Assembly (NCBI GenBank): GCA_900455085.1
Contig: UGTZ01000001.1
Span: 526,501 to 590,500, forward strand
Reading direction: 5' to 3'
Source of the DNA: Providencia rettgeri
GTDB lineage: Bacteria; Pseudomonadota; Gammaproteobacteria; Enterobacterales; Enterobacteriaceae
Length of the DNA: 64,000 nucleotides
A program made the position numbers and the translations under genes. Below, in pieces: positions 43,278-52,898 of this stretch; the first letter of the stretch is position 1; every line of letters starts with the position of its first letter. A model generated the notes under the pieces. The model was not told the DNA's origin. It worked only from the letters and a program-made list of their open reading frames with translations, and searched no databases.

Positions 43278-43669
43278 TGGATCAGATTTCACAAAACCCA
43301 TTTCAACCGGGTGTGCGCCAAGCGGTTTTTAATCCTGACCAATTAATCTCAGGCCCGCTTCAAGTTGTAACTGATACGGTAGCTATTGCGAAAGCAGGTA
43401 TTTTAAAACGTGGTACCATTCTTGGTAAAATTACCGCTTCTCGTGAGTACGTATTATGTAAAAAAGATGCGGCAGATGGCAGTGAAAAACCCTGTGCTAT
43501 TTTAGTCGATGATGTCAACACAACAGAAGATAGCGTTTTAGGTGGCGTATATCTCATGGGTGAGTTTAATCATCATAAAACAACTTATGATGCGACTTGG
43601 ACTATCCCTGAACTGACTGACGAGTTGCGTCAATTCTCTATTTTCCTTCGCGATAGCGTACAAGCCTAA
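43277..43669 (+). CDS. Head decoration protein (GpD-like)
   Basis: 130 residues with a beta-tulip pattern like lambda gpD (GILKRGTILGKITASREYVL, then PCAILVDDVNTTEDS). It stabilises expanded heads. It shares its first base with the scaffold stop. Confidence 0.85.
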   Translation: MDQISQNPFQPGVRQAVFNPDQLISGPLQVVTDTVAIAKAGILKRGTILGKITASREYVLCKKDAADGSEKPCAILVDDVNTTEDSVLGGVYLMGEFNHHKTTYDATWTIPELTDELRQFSIFLRDSVQA

Positions 43670-43743
43670 TCCCCTATTAATTCACTTAGACGTTGAATGC
43701 TAGCAATAGTAGGGTTTTTGACGTCTTTTAAATGAGAAAAAGT

Positions 43744-44790
43744 ATGAATATTTTCGATACGAATGTTTTAGTTCAAGTCGTGCCAAACCTAATGACTAGC
43801 CAAAACTGGTTATTAGATAAATTCTTCCCAAATGTGGTTGAGTCTGATACTGAAGAAGTTTCTATCGATGTAGATGTGGGCTTACGTCGTATGGCGCCGT
43901 TTGTTTCGCCATTAGTGGAAGGTAAACTGGTCGAGGCTCGTAAGTTCCAAACTAACAGCTTTAAACCTGCGTACATCAAAGACAAACGTGCCCCTGATTT
44001 ACGTAAGCCTGTCCGTCGTCAAATCGGCGAACGTATTGGTGGACAGTTGTCTGCAGCAGAGCGAGAAATGCTAAACCTCCAGTTCGAAATGGCTGACCAA
44101 ATCGATATGATCAACCGCCGCTTAGAGTGGATGGCATCTAGCGCATTGGTTTCAGGTACGGTCACAGTGGCGGGTGAGGGTTACGACACGAAAGTTGTTA
44201 ATTTTGGTCGAACCGCTGAATTGACAGTCACATTAAGTGGCAGTGATAAATGGCCAACTCAGGTTGATGCAGGAAAAACTAACACTAAACCAAGTGATGA
44301 TATTGAAGATTGGGCACAGCGTATTTTGAAAAACTCAGGGGCGGTTTCAACTGATATCGTGTTTACCACTAAATCATGGAAGGCATTCCGTTTAGATACC
44401 ACGATTAAAGATAATGCGATCACTTTCCCTGCGTTAAGTCCGTTTGGTAATCAAATTAATGCGGGTACACAAGTTCAAAAAGGTGCGGTGTATAAAGGCC
44501 ATTGGGGTAATTATGACTTGTGGTTATATAACGACTGGTTCATTGACCCGATTGATAACGTTGAAAAACCGATGATCCCAGATGGCTCTGTAATTATGTC
44601 TGGTGCAGATTTAATGGGAACGCGTGCATTTGGCGCAATTATTGATCCGGCATTCAATTATGGTCCGCTGGCATTCGCACCAAAATCATGGCTAGAGCAT
44701 GACCCGGCGCAGCGTTTCTTAATGATGCAATCTTCACCGCTGGTTATTCCTAGCCGTGTGAATGCGGCATTGTGTGCAACGGTAGTCTAA
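43744..44790 (+). CDS. Major capsid protein (GpE family)
   Basis: 348 residues of the lambda-E type HK97 fold. Typical phrases are NWLLDKFFPNVVESDTEEVS at the N-terminus, RKPVRRQIGERIGGQLSAAE and a C-terminal HDPAQRFLMMQSSPLVIPSR. An ATG at 43732 is also in frame, but 43744 gives the usual MNIFDTNVLV. Confidence 0.93.
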   Translation: MNIFDTNVLVQVVPNLMTSQNWLLDKFFPNVVESDTEEVSIDVDVGLRRMAPFVSPLVEGKLVEARKFQTNSFKPAYIKDKRAPDLRKPVRRQIGERIGGQLSAAEREMLNLQFEMADQIDMINRRLEWMASSALVSGTVTVAGEGYDTKVVNFGRTAELTVTLSGSDKWPTQVDAGKTNTKPSDDIEDWAQRILKNSGAVSTDIVFTTKSWKAFRLDTTIKDNAITFPALSPFGNQINAGTQVQKGAVYKGHWGNYDLWLYNDWFIDPIDNVEKPMIPDGSVIMSGADLMGTRAFGAIIDPAFNYGPLAFAPKSWLEHDPAQRFLMMQSSPLVIPSRVNAALCATVV

Positions 44791-44800
44791 CGGAGGCATT

Positions 44801-45184
44801 ATGGCGAAGAAACCCCAAGAGCAGCAGGATAAAACTGATGACTTGGGGGGATTACCCCCTGAGTTACAGGTTGATGCTAATACTCAACAAGATGTTGCTC
44901 CAACAGATGAATTAAATGATAAACCGCCTGTTGAATCAGATCCAAAACCAGACCCTGAGCCAAAACCAGATAACGATGATGAAACTGATGATATTTATGT
45001 CGTTGTAAAAGGTCGCTCAGTCCAGCACAACGGTATTCTCTATACTGAAAGCCAACAAATTGAATTGGATGAGATTGATGCCAATCGGCTTGTTACTCTC
45101 GGTGTTGTTATGTCATTGGCTAGAGTGCGTGAAAAGTTGGTTCAAGCCAACCCAGCTGGCACGGTAACCATCAGTGGGGGTTGA
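44801..45184 (+). CDS. FI-like DNA packaging/head protein
   Basis: 127 residues. The first 65 are disordered and rich in D, E, P and K. The C-terminal 60 have the fold segment VVVKGRSVQHNGILYTESQQ followed by VTLGVV, seen in FI-type or related head-completion proteins. Located between capsid and FII, as in lambda. Confidence 0.65.
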   Translation: MAKKPQEQQDKTDDLGGLPPELQVDANTQQDVAPTDELNDKPPVESDPKPDPEPKPDNDDETDDIYVVVKGRSVQHNGILYTESQQIELDEIDANRLVTLGVVMSLARVREKLVQANPAGTVTISGG

Positions 45185-45506
45185 TTGGGATAAGCATCTA
45201 TTAAATCCACTTCATAATGTTTTTGCTGAAAGGGCGAACTGGCGACCTAAAGAAGGGGAACATTATGATATTGAGGGAATATTTGATAGAGCCTATGCCC
45301 AAAACTATGAGTCCCTCGATGGGGAGAGTGGCATTAACACCACTCGACCTATTTTAGGTGTGCGAGATGCTATTTTCAAAACCCAGCCTGCAAAAGGCGA
45401 TAGGGTATTTATTTATAGCGTGAGTACGTTATTCGTGGTTGGGGATGTTCAGCCTGATAGTCATGGTGGAACACATCTCATCTTAAATAAGGTGGCATCA
45501 TCATGA
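45174..45506 (+). CDS. FII-like head-tail connector
   Basis: 110 residues from GTG 45174 (11-base overlap with the previous gene). The C-terminus GVRDAIFKTQPAKGDRVFIY and FVVGDVQPDSHG match FII-type joining proteins. It sits at the junction between the lambda-like head block and the Mu-like tail block. Confidence 0.75.
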   Translation: MGVDWDKHLLNPLHNVFAERANWRPKEGEHYDIEGIFDRAYAQNYESLDGESGINTTRPILGVRDAIFKTQPAKGDRVFIYSVSTLFVVGDVQPDSHGGTHLILNKVASS

Positions 45507-46042
45507 ATGCAGCACAGACCCGCGAGTTAGTTGTTAACTCTTTAAAAGGGAAAACAGCCGCAGAAAACCGTGTTTATTCACCAATGGATTGGTCAACAGT
45601 GCATGCGGATTATCCTTGTATTATTGTTCAAACACCGTTTGATCACAAAAAATCACTGGGCCGTAACGTACCTCAATTCAATACCATCACGACAGTGCGT
45701 GTGACGGGACGACTAGAAAAGTTTGATGGTGATGACCTCGATGGAGCCATGAAAGCCGAACTCGCATTGGAAGCGTTACGGGAAGAAATTGAGCGTGCTG
45801 TCATTAATAGTTATGAATTGACGCGCCAAATTCAGCAGTTTATTGAAATTCGTTCTCAAATCGATATCAGTGCAGGTGGTGAAGGCCATCTTGCACAGTT
45901 ATTGATGGATTTAGATATCGAATATTATCAAGGCCCCGAAGAGTTTTATCCTATTGAGGCAGATCCGTTAACGGATATTGATATCAATGTTCAACAACCG
46001 GATGGCACACCTCAGCATCACATTAATATTGACCTGACCTAA
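45503..46042 (+). CDS. Tail completion/terminator protein (Mu gp37 slot)
   Basis: 179 residues, ATGA overlap with FII-like. It holds the place of Mu gp37, just before the DUF2635 and sheath genes. Pattern YPCIIVQTPFDHKKSLGRNV suggests a tail terminator-like alpha-beta fold. Function inferred from gene order. Confidence 0.6.
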   Translation: MNAAQTRELVVNSLKGKTAAENRVYSPMDWSTVHADYPCIIVQTPFDHKKSLGRNVPQFNTITTVRVTGRLEKFDGDDLDGAMKAELALEALREEIERAVINSYELTRQIQQFIEIRSQIDISAGGEGHLAQLLMDLDIEYYQGPEEFYPIEADPLTDIDINVQQPDGTPQHHINIDLT

Positions 46043-46054
46043 TCAGGAGTCTTT

Positions 46055-46219
46055 ATGTTTGTAAAACCGATTAATGGCCGCAGCGTACGCTGCCCGGTCA
46101 AGGGTTCTCCTTTGCCTGAAACAGGGCAAGAAGTACCCAATAATGTTTATTGGCGTGCGCGGCTTAACGATGGTGATGTTGAGCTTGTTATACAACAATC
46201 CAAGGAGAAAAAAGCATGA
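46055..46219 (+). CDS. DUF2635 small tail-region protein
   Basis: 54 residues, absent from long-ORF lists: MFVKPINGRSVRCPVKGSPL, then NVYWRARLNDGDVEL. This is the DUF2635 (Mu gp38-like) pattern. AGGAG precedes it; its stop overlaps the sheath start as ATGA. Confidence 0.85.
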   Translation: MFVKPINGRSVRCPVKGSPLPETGQEVPNNVYWRARLNDGDVELVIQQSKEKKA

Positions 46220-47706
46220 CAGTGCCATTTTCACGTATTCCTAATAATCTTCGTGCACCACTTTTTTATGTTGAGTTTGATAACTCAATGGCAAACAGTG
46301 CTTCAGCGACACAGCGCTCATTACTTATTGGGCAGATGTTAACAGGGGCTGCAGCACAAAATGCTATCCCTGAGCGAATTTCCTCAGCACCGCAAGCCGC
46401 CGAGCGTTTTGGTAGTGGTTCAATTTTGCATGGCATGGCAAAGGCTTATTTTAGTAATGACATTGCGGGCGAAGTTTGGATATTGCCTCATACTGATACG
46501 GCATCGATGACTGCCGCAACGGGCACCATAAAAGTGAATAGTCCAGCGAATGCAACGGGTGTTATTTCTCTTTATATTGCGGGTATTCGTGTACAAATCA
46601 CAGTTGTTGCCACAGATACTCCTCAAATGGTTGCAACAGCGCTACTTAATGTGATTAACCGCAATTCTGAGCTACCTGTTACCGCAAAAGTGGAAGCGGA
46701 TACGTTGACATTAACTGCAAAAAATAAGGGGGCATTAGGCAACGGTATTGACATTCAACTCAACTACCGAGGGTTAATGGGGGGAGAGGCGACACCATCA
46801 GGCCTAGAGCTTGTTATTACCGACATGAAAGGGGGCAGTGGTGCCCCTGATTTATTAGATGGCTTAGCGAATCTTAATGACCGTAGTTTTGATTTTATTG
46901 CGAACCCATACAGTGATACCGCTTCTCTCGATGCAATTAAAGATTTTCTTTCTGATAATGGTGGTCGTTGGTCTTGGGATCAGCAGTTATATGGTCATAG
47001 CTTTAGCGCAATAACAGGAACGTATGGTCAATTAGCCGATTTTGGCGAAAAACGTAACGATCAGCATGGTTCACTGTTAGGTGTCCCTAAATCACCTTCC
47101 CCCCTGTATTTATGGGCAGCAGCTTATGTTGGTGCTATCGCACAAAGCCTGCGTAATGATCCTGGTCGCCCTTTACAAACTCTGCCTATCAATGGTGTGC
47201 TTGCACCTGATTCAGCATCACAACTTCGTCTGATAGAGCGTAATAATCTGCTACATAGTGGAATTTCTACATTTACTGTTGATGATGATGGCACTGTGCG
47301 TGTCGAAAATATCATTACCACGTACCAGAAAAATGCTTATGGCGATAATGACGATAGTTACCTTCAGGTAGAAACTTTGTTCTTGCTAATATTTGTGTCT
47401 CGCTTTATGCGCACTCAGATCACAAGCAAATTTGGGCGTATGAAGCTGGCCAATGATGGGACGCGGTTTGCTCCTGGTGCTGCGATTGTTACCCCAAATA
47501 TTGTACGCGCTGAATTAATCGCGCAATACAAATCGTTGGAGTTCAATGGTTACGTTCAAGACTCGGATGCCTTTATCAAAGGGCTGCTGGTGGAGCAAAA
47601 TAGCCAGAATCCAAATCGCCTTGATGTGCTCTGGACAGGTACGCTCATTAATCAGCTTCGTGTGTTTGCGTTACTGAATCAGTTCCGTTTACAACCCTCA
47701 ATTTAA
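46216..47706 (+). CDS. Contractile tail sheath protein (Mu GpL-like)
   Basis: 496 residues. The N-terminal FSRIPNNLRAPLFYVEFDNS and C-terminal FVSRFMRTQITSKFGRMKLA correspond to Mu gpL. The protein forms the sheath that contracts to drive the tube through the envelope, so the phage is a myovirus despite its lambda-like head. Confidence 0.93.
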   Translation: MTVPFSRIPNNLRAPLFYVEFDNSMANSASATQRSLLIGQMLTGAAAQNAIPERISSAPQAAERFGSGSILHGMAKAYFSNDIAGEVWILPHTDTASMTAATGTIKVNSPANATGVISLYIAGIRVQITVVATDTPQMVATALLNVINRNSELPVTAKVEADTLTLTAKNKGALGNGIDIQLNYRGLMGGEATPSGLELVITDMKGGSGAPDLLDGLANLNDRSFDFIANPYSDTASLDAIKDFLSDNGGRWSWDQQLYGHSFSAITGTYGQLADFGEKRNDQHGSLLGVPKSPSPLYLWAAAYVGAIAQSLRNDPGRPLQTLPINGVLAPDSASQLRLIERNNLLHSGISTFTVDDDGTVRVENIITTYQKNAYGDNDDSYLQVETLFLLIFVSRFMRTQITSKFGRMKLANDGTRFAPGAAIVTPNIVRAELIAQYKSLEFNGYVQDSDAFIKGLLVEQNSQNPNRLDVLWTGTLINQLRVFALLNQFRLQPSI

Positions 47707-47715
47707 GGGGAGACT

Positions 47716-48084
47716 ATGTCAAATACAACTAACCGTTTGGCGGGGACGGCATACGTTACCGTCAACGGGATTTCAATTATGGTTGTGGGTGATTTTACCT
47801 ATAGCCCATCAAAGGTTAAGCGTGAAACACTATCAGGTATGGACTTTGTACACGGCTACAAAGAAAAGCCAAACCCGGGTTTTATTTCAATGCGTGTGCG
47901 TGATTCTGGTGGTACCACCGTCGCTGATTTTAACAATCAAACAAATGTGAATATTGTTGCGGAATTAGCCAATGGAAAAACTATCATTGGGGAAGGGCTA
48001 TGGACGGTTAACACGCAGGAAGTCAAAAGCGAAGATGCTGAATTTGAAGTGCGCTGGGAAGGGCGTTCTGTAACGGAGAATTAA
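47716..48084 (+). CDS. Tail tube protein (Mu GpM-like)
   Basis: 122 residues with a beta-rich tube fold (GTAYVTVNGISIMVVGDFTY, then RETLSGMDFVHGYKE). It polymerises into the inner tube inside the sheath. GGGGAG precedes it. Confidence 0.9.
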   Translation: MSNTTNRLAGTAYVTVNGISIMVVGDFTYSPSKVKRETLSGMDFVHGYKEKPNPGFISMRVRDSGGTTVADFNNQTNVNIVAELANGKTIIGEGLWTVNTQEVKSEDAEFEVRWEGRSVTEN

Positions 48085-48086
48085 CA

Positions 48087-48383
48087 GTGGAAATTGAAAG
48101 AACAAGAAAAATTAGACTGACGACACCGATTGAATCCAATGATGGTGTTGAGCGTTATGAAGAAATTAACCTTAAAGAGCCTGTTTTAATTCAAGTTGAG
48201 CAGTTTTATGCAGAACAGGCGAAATCGACTAGCTCGTTGCCAGCAATGAGATTGTTGATCGTTTTAGTTAGTGGAATCCCTGACGCTTTAATTAAAAAAA
48301 TGTCAATTACTGACTTTGCGGTTTGCCGAGATTATCTACAAGGTTTTTTGGAGTTCAAGCCCTCAGCGAATGGCAACAGCTAG
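48087..48383 (+). CDS. Tail assembly chaperone, short form (Mu gp41-like)
   Basis: 98 residues. Helical chaperone of the tape measure protein, Mu gp41 family: RKIRLTTPIESNDGVERYEE followed by INLKEPVLIQVEQF. Near its end a T TTT TTG heptamer allows a -1 shift into the next frame to make the long form. Confidence 0.85.
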   Translation: MEIERTRKIRLTTPIESNDGVERYEEINLKEPVLIQVEQFYAEQAKSTSSLPAMRLLIVLVSGIPDALIKKMSITDFAVCRDYLQGFLEFKPSANGNS

Positions 48384-48508
48384 CAGCTGAAGCAACGTAT
48401 TTTTATAAATGGGGGCCACACGAAGCGTGGTCACTCACTAAAAGTCGGTTGCTGTGGTGGGTAGATAATGCAAATCGAATAATCAATAGAGGTAAAAATG
48501 GCGGGTAA
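48323..48508 (+). CDS. Frameshift extension of the tail assembly chaperone (Mu gp42-like)
   Basis: A second frame overlapping the end of gp41 codes for VQALSEWQQLAAEATYFYKW and continues GPHEAWSLTKSRLLWW. It has no good ribosome site of its own. A -1 shift at 48344-48350 would join 88 codons of gp41 to 52 codons here, giving about 140 residues. It ends eleven bases inside the tape measure gene. Confidence 0.8.
   Translation: MPRLSTRFFGVQALSEWQQLAAEATYFYKWGPHEAWSLTKSRLLWWVDNANRIINRGKNGG
48344..48350 (+). promoter_or_regulatory. Programmed -1 ribosomal frameshift site
   Basis: T TTT TTG in the gp41 frame is a canonical X XXY YYZ slippery heptamer. Slippage yields GFFGVQALSEW. Frameshifts in the tail chaperone pair are conserved among long-tailed phages. 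Confidence 0.75.
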
Positions 48509-50383
48509 CAACACATTTGATTTTGAATTAGTTGCAGATGATAAAGCGAGTGGCGTTATCCGTCAGATAGAAACGGAGCTCAGCCGTTTACGCCCAAGTG
48601 TTCGCTATGCTAAAGAAAACTTACGTTTAGGGGGTAACGACACAGTATCTAGCATGGGGGCTGTAGGGGATAAATTACGGGATATTTCCGATGTCGCCAA
48701 GAATGGCGTACAAAACATTGGTGATATGATCCCCCCGTTAAAAAATTTTGGCGAATTATCAAGTAAATACCTCGGACTTGCTAAGAAGATTGGGGGGATT
48801 GGTGCTGTTGGTTATGCGGGCTATCAGATGGCTGCTCAGATCCGCGATGAGGGGCGAAAAGCTACAGAAGTTTCAACTAGTGCGAAAAGCATGGGGATGA
48901 CAGTAGAAGAAGAAACCCGATTAACGGGCACTCTTCAGCAACGCGGGATTGATGAACCAGAAGCCCGACAGTCTATGTCGGCATATTATGTTGAACTGGA
49001 TAAAGCGGTTAAAGGTCAGAATAATGAACTTCTTGCTTCTATTCGCCAAATTGGTGCAAATATCTATCAAAAACAAGATGGTACGGTTGATGTTACTAAA
49101 ACATTGCAGAGCCTTGAAAAAGCAATATCGAAAATGCCTGAAAGCCGTAATTGGGAGTTGCAGAGTAAAGTTGGCCTTGATAACAATATGTTGGGGGCTA
49201 ATGAGAGAAGGCAAATTTGATGAACGTCTAGAAAAGTCGGATCAGCTCGGTTTAACTCGTCATACTGAAGTGGTTGAAAAACTGAGTAAGTTAGATACAA
49301 CACTGAATGAGTTGGGTGCTGCATGGGATGGTTTTAAAAACACGAGGTAAGGATAAGGTCAATAATGTATTTTCTGATGATTCCGTTGTTGAAGGGCTTG
49401 GTGGTATACAAGAACTGATGACTTATGGGCCTGATAGTGCAGCAATCAATAGAACATTGGGTTTTATTAATGGTGACGAATCTAAAATATTACGTTGGGC
49501 ATACGAAACCCCTGAATTTTATGACAAGTTAAATTGGGGGGATCAGGCTGCGGTTAGCCTTGGATTTATGACCGAAAGTGTTCAGAAAGAATACGATAAA
49601 TGGCAAAAGTCGCATACGCCTCCAAAAATAGAAGAGCCCGTACCTGATTATGGAGAAGTACCTGATAGTTTTGTTCAAGATGAAAAATATAACCCTAATC
49701 GTCGTGGATTGAGAAATAACAATCCTGGTAACTTAATTGCAGCCCCAAATGCAACAGGGCGAGATTATGGTAATAATCATTATTATGCACAGTTTGCTAA
49801 CCCACGAGATGGTATTGCCGCTATGTCGCGACAATTAATGTTGGATGCAGAGCGAGGGCTGAATACGATTGATGGTTATATGCAAAAATATGCCCCATCA
49901 AAATCAGGTAATAATACTCAGGGTTACATTGATAGAGTTTCAAAAGGGACAGGGTTTGGTCCTTATGAACAGCTCAATATGCATGATCCTGATGTTCTAG
50001 CCAAAATCATCCCTCATATGATTAAAGTAGAAAACATTGAGCAACCTTATAGCTACGAGCAAATAAGAGAAGGTATTATGGATTCGATAACTGATGATCG
50101 ATGGAAAGGGCTTAGAAATCCAACTAAGGTTATGGAACAGCGCGACATGATTGCATTGCGTGAAGAGCAAAAGAAATCTGAGCAACGCTCACAAATTGTT
50201 CCATCAATAAATACGGATAATCAAGCAACTCAAGCCGTTGATATGATCACTAATGCCTTATCTGAGGCGCTACAGCAAAATACTAAGTTGGAAATTACTG
50301 TTGTGAGTGGCGATAAAAAAACAACACAGTATTTGACACCTAAATCAAACGGTAAAATCACTGTCCCTATGGATATGCAGTAG
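48498..50383 (+). pseudogene. Tail tape measure protein with C-terminal RNNNPGN domain, two +1 frame breaks
   Basis: Three frames together give about 627 residues. The first (MAGNNTFDFELVADDKASGV) has coiled coils and hydrophobic helices (KIGGIGAVGYAGYQMAA). The second is LMREGKFDERLEKSDQLGL. The third starts near TRGKDKVNNVFSDD and holds, at about 49700-50060, a peptidoglycan-active-type domain opening RRGLRNNNPGNL. Breaks are at G5 (49193-49197) and A5 (49336-49340); one base fewer at each restores the frame. The protein sets tail length and probably opens the cell wall locally. Both breaks look like read errors. Confidence 0.8.
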
Positions 50384-50395
50384 ATAAATTATTGT

Positions 50396-50419
50396 AAGCC
50401 GTGTTTACGGCTTTTTTCA
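50396..50419 (+). terminator. Hairpin terminator inside the tail operon
   Basis: AAGCCGT/ACGGCTT stem with a four-base loop and T6, in the gap before the gpN-like gene. It may attenuate baseplate expression unless RNA polymerase is Q-modified. Confidence 0.75.
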
Positions 50420-50433
50420 TTTCTGGAGTTCCC

Positions 50434-51837
50434 ATGGCATTAATTAAAAACGCATTATCTTCTTTATTGGGAGAGGATAGCTCATGGTCATGGGCTGAAC
50501 ACTTACGACAAGCTTCATTTCGTGGTGTTCCCTTTGGTGTCATGTCAGGTGAAGGTGTTTTTGGTCGTCGTGTTGCAGTACATGAATACCCTTATCGAGA
50601 TCAGGCGTGGGTTGAAGACTTAGGTCGCAGTACCCGACGAATTACAATTAAAGGTTTCTTAATTCAAGATAGCCTGGTCTATGACGCACCTGATGTATTT
50701 ACCCAGCGTGATAATTTAATTGCGGCTTGTGAAGAAAGAAATACTGGCACATTAATTCATCCCACGCTTGGTGAATTGACAGTCAATATCACTGAAAGTG
50801 GACTTCGTATTAATGAAAATGCTGAAAATGGTCGTGTTTTTGAATTTGAGCTGGTGGTTATTGAATCGGGTTTAAAGGTTTTTGCGATCACTGAAGCTGA
50901 AAGCACGGGATTACTGACGTCTAAAAATTGGTTAAAAACAGCAACTACGACAGCGGCAAAATACATTGCATCAGTTAAAGGCGAAATGCGAACGATTACC
51001 CAAACCATCGAAACTATCAAAAATACAGCTGATTTTTGGGTGATGATGGCTACTAAAACCGTTAATGAGGCAACCAACCTTAGCGACTCTTTAGGGAGTA
51101 TATTCGGTTCTGATCAATATGGTCGTTATCAAACAGGGACTCTAGGTGGTGCGGTTTCAGGTGCGACGGGAAGGAAAGTCATGACAGATTTATCTTCTGA
51201 TGATAATGCCTTAATTGAAAAACAGTTAACTGCTGTAACTATTGATCGTGAAAATATTGAATCACAGCTAAATTTGGTGCTATTGGCAAAGGATCCTGAG
51301 CAATTTTGTCAAAGTATTCAAGACGTCATTTTGCAAATCATGGAAATGGCCAGCAGCATTGAGCGCCGCATGTTGTTGCTCTCTCAGTTATCCCAATTTG
51401 AGTACCCCAACCATCAAGAAGATAGTCAAAGCATCCGAATTACCCAATTAACAGTGACTTATTTATCTGTTGTTACTGCTGCTGCGGTAGCAACCCTTTC
51501 GACACAAACATTACCTAGCAGTAGTAATGAGGCGGCTAACCAACAACGTGAGGTATGTGCAGTGATTGATAATGCACTCACACAAGTAGGTGATCTTGCC
51601 ATTGACGATGTTTATCAACTAGTTAATGAGATGCGTAGATCGGTTGTGACACAGTATGTCCATAAAGGCTCTGAAAGAGGACGGTTAGCGCTGTATTCGC
51701 TACCATCAACACTGAGTGCCTTACATATTGCTAATCGACTTTATCAAGATGCTAGCCGCAGTGATGAGTTGGTGATGGAGGTTGAACCAAGGCACCCTGC
51801 TTTTATGCCAAACCAATTTAAGGCATTGAAAAAATGA
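50434..51837 (+). CDS. DNA circularisation/baseplate protein (Mu GpN-like)
   Basis: 467 residues. The N-terminal domain ASFRGVPFGVMSGEGVFGRR and VHEYPYRDQAWVEDLGRSTR match the DNA-circulation family of Mu gpN. In Mu it is a tail/baseplate component that also enters the host with DNA. ATG 50434 follows GGAG; a longer in-frame reading reaches back into the terminator. Confidence 0.88.
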   Translation: MALIKNALSSLLGEDSSWSWAEHLRQASFRGVPFGVMSGEGVFGRRVAVHEYPYRDQAWVEDLGRSTRRITIKGFLIQDSLVYDAPDVFTQRDNLIAACEERNTGTLIHPTLGELTVNITESGLRINENAENGRVFEFELVVIESGLKVFAITEAESTGLLTSKNWLKTATTTAAKYIASVKGEMRTITQTIETIKNTADFWVMMATKTVNEATNLSDSLGSIFGSDQYGRYQTGTLGGAVSGATGRKVMTDLSSDDNALIEKQLTAVTIDRENIESQLNLVLLAKDPEQFCQSIQDVILQIMEMASSIERRMLLLSQLSQFEYPNHQEDSQSIRITQLTVTYLSVVTAAAVATLSTQTLPSSSNEAANQQREVCAVIDNALTQVGDLAIDDVYQLVNEMRRSVVTQYVHKGSERGRLALYSLPSTLSALHIANRLYQDASRSDELVMEVEPRHPAFMPNQFKALKK

Positions 51838-52898
51838 GTGAAAAAAATGTGAATGAAGTTTCTTTGCTGATTAATGGTAAGCGTATTATGGGATGGGATA
51901 GTATACGAATTACTCGGGGTATTGAGCGATTCCCCAGCGACTTCGAATTGTCATTAATGGACTACTATCCTGCAACGGATGAAAAACAATTAGTTAAAGC
52001 GGGTGATGCTTGTGAGGTATTGATTGGTGAGGATAAAGTCGTTACGGGCTATATCGATAGTTGGAATCCTGCCATTAATAAAACGCAGCATCAGATCCGC
52101 GTTTCAGGACGTGGAAAATGCCAAGATTTAGTCGACTGTAGCGCCAATTGGGAAAATAATGTTATTAGTCAATCCAATGCGTTACAGATAGCGAAGAAAC
52201 TGGCCAGCTGGTATGACATTAACGTCATTAGCGATATTCCAGAGGGGCAATTTCAAAACATCCCTCAATTCACGCTTAATTGGGGGGAATCCTCACAACA
52301 AGTCATTGAGCGAACATGCCGTTGGTCTGCATTACTTTATTATGAACTCCCTGATGGGAGTTTATTTTTATCTCGAGCTGGAACTGAGGTTGCAGCAAGT
52401 GGTATTTCTCAAGGTTTAAATATTGAAGAGGCCAATTATTCAGATTCAATGAGTAATCGATACTCGGAATACGTTGGTGTTTCTTTATCAATATCCCCAA
52501 TGAATGGTGACTATTCTTCCGTTGAGAATGCGAGAGCACAAGATCCTGAAGCTGATAAAATGCGGTACCGCAATTACATCACAATTGTTGAAAGTAACCT
52601 TATTACGGCAAGGCGAGAGCAGGAAGCGATTAACTGGGAAATGAACCGTCGCTATGGGCGCTCAAAAGAGTTACGCGTTGTGATTGATAGTTGGCGCGAT
52701 GTTGATGATCAATTATGGCGACCCAATACGTTAATTCCTATCAATATCCCGATATTTGGCCTTGAAGATAAACAATGGTTATTGTCTGAAGTCGTCTTTA
52801 TTCGGGGCAGTGATGGAACCAAGGCGATTCTAACGTTAATGCCCCCAGAAGCCTTTATTGTTGAGCCATACGAATTCTATCAAACGATTAGGATGTGA
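51834..52898 (+). CDS. Baseplate hub protein (Mu GpP/gp44-like)
   Basis: 354 residues, ATGA overlap. LLINGKRIMGWDSIRITRGI near the start and the C-terminal RPNTLIPINIPIFGLEDKQW fit the gp44/gp27-like hub family, which forms a trimer at the tube end and holds the spike. Confidence 0.9.
   Translation: MSEKNVNEVSLLINGKRIMGWDSIRITRGIERFPSDFELSLMDYYPATDEKQLVKAGDACEVLIGEDKVVTGYIDSWNPAINKTQHQIRVSGRGKCQDLVDCSANWENNVISQSNALQIAKKLASWYDINVISDIPEGQFQNIPQFTLNWGESSQQVIERTCRWSALLYYELPDGSLFLSRAGTEVAASGISQGLNIEEANYSDSMSNRYSEYVGVSLSISPMNGDYSSVENARAQDPEADKMRYRNYITIVESNLITARREQEAINWEMNRRYGRSKELRVVIDSWRDVDDQLWRPNTLIPINIPIFGLEDKQWLLSEVVFIRGSDGTKAILTLMPPEAFIVEPYEFYQTIRM

Noticed and set aside
48949..49350. Separate 133-codon gene in the tape measure region
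   Set aside because: Only its last 50 codons look like natural protein; they are the middle part of the frame-broken tape measure gene.
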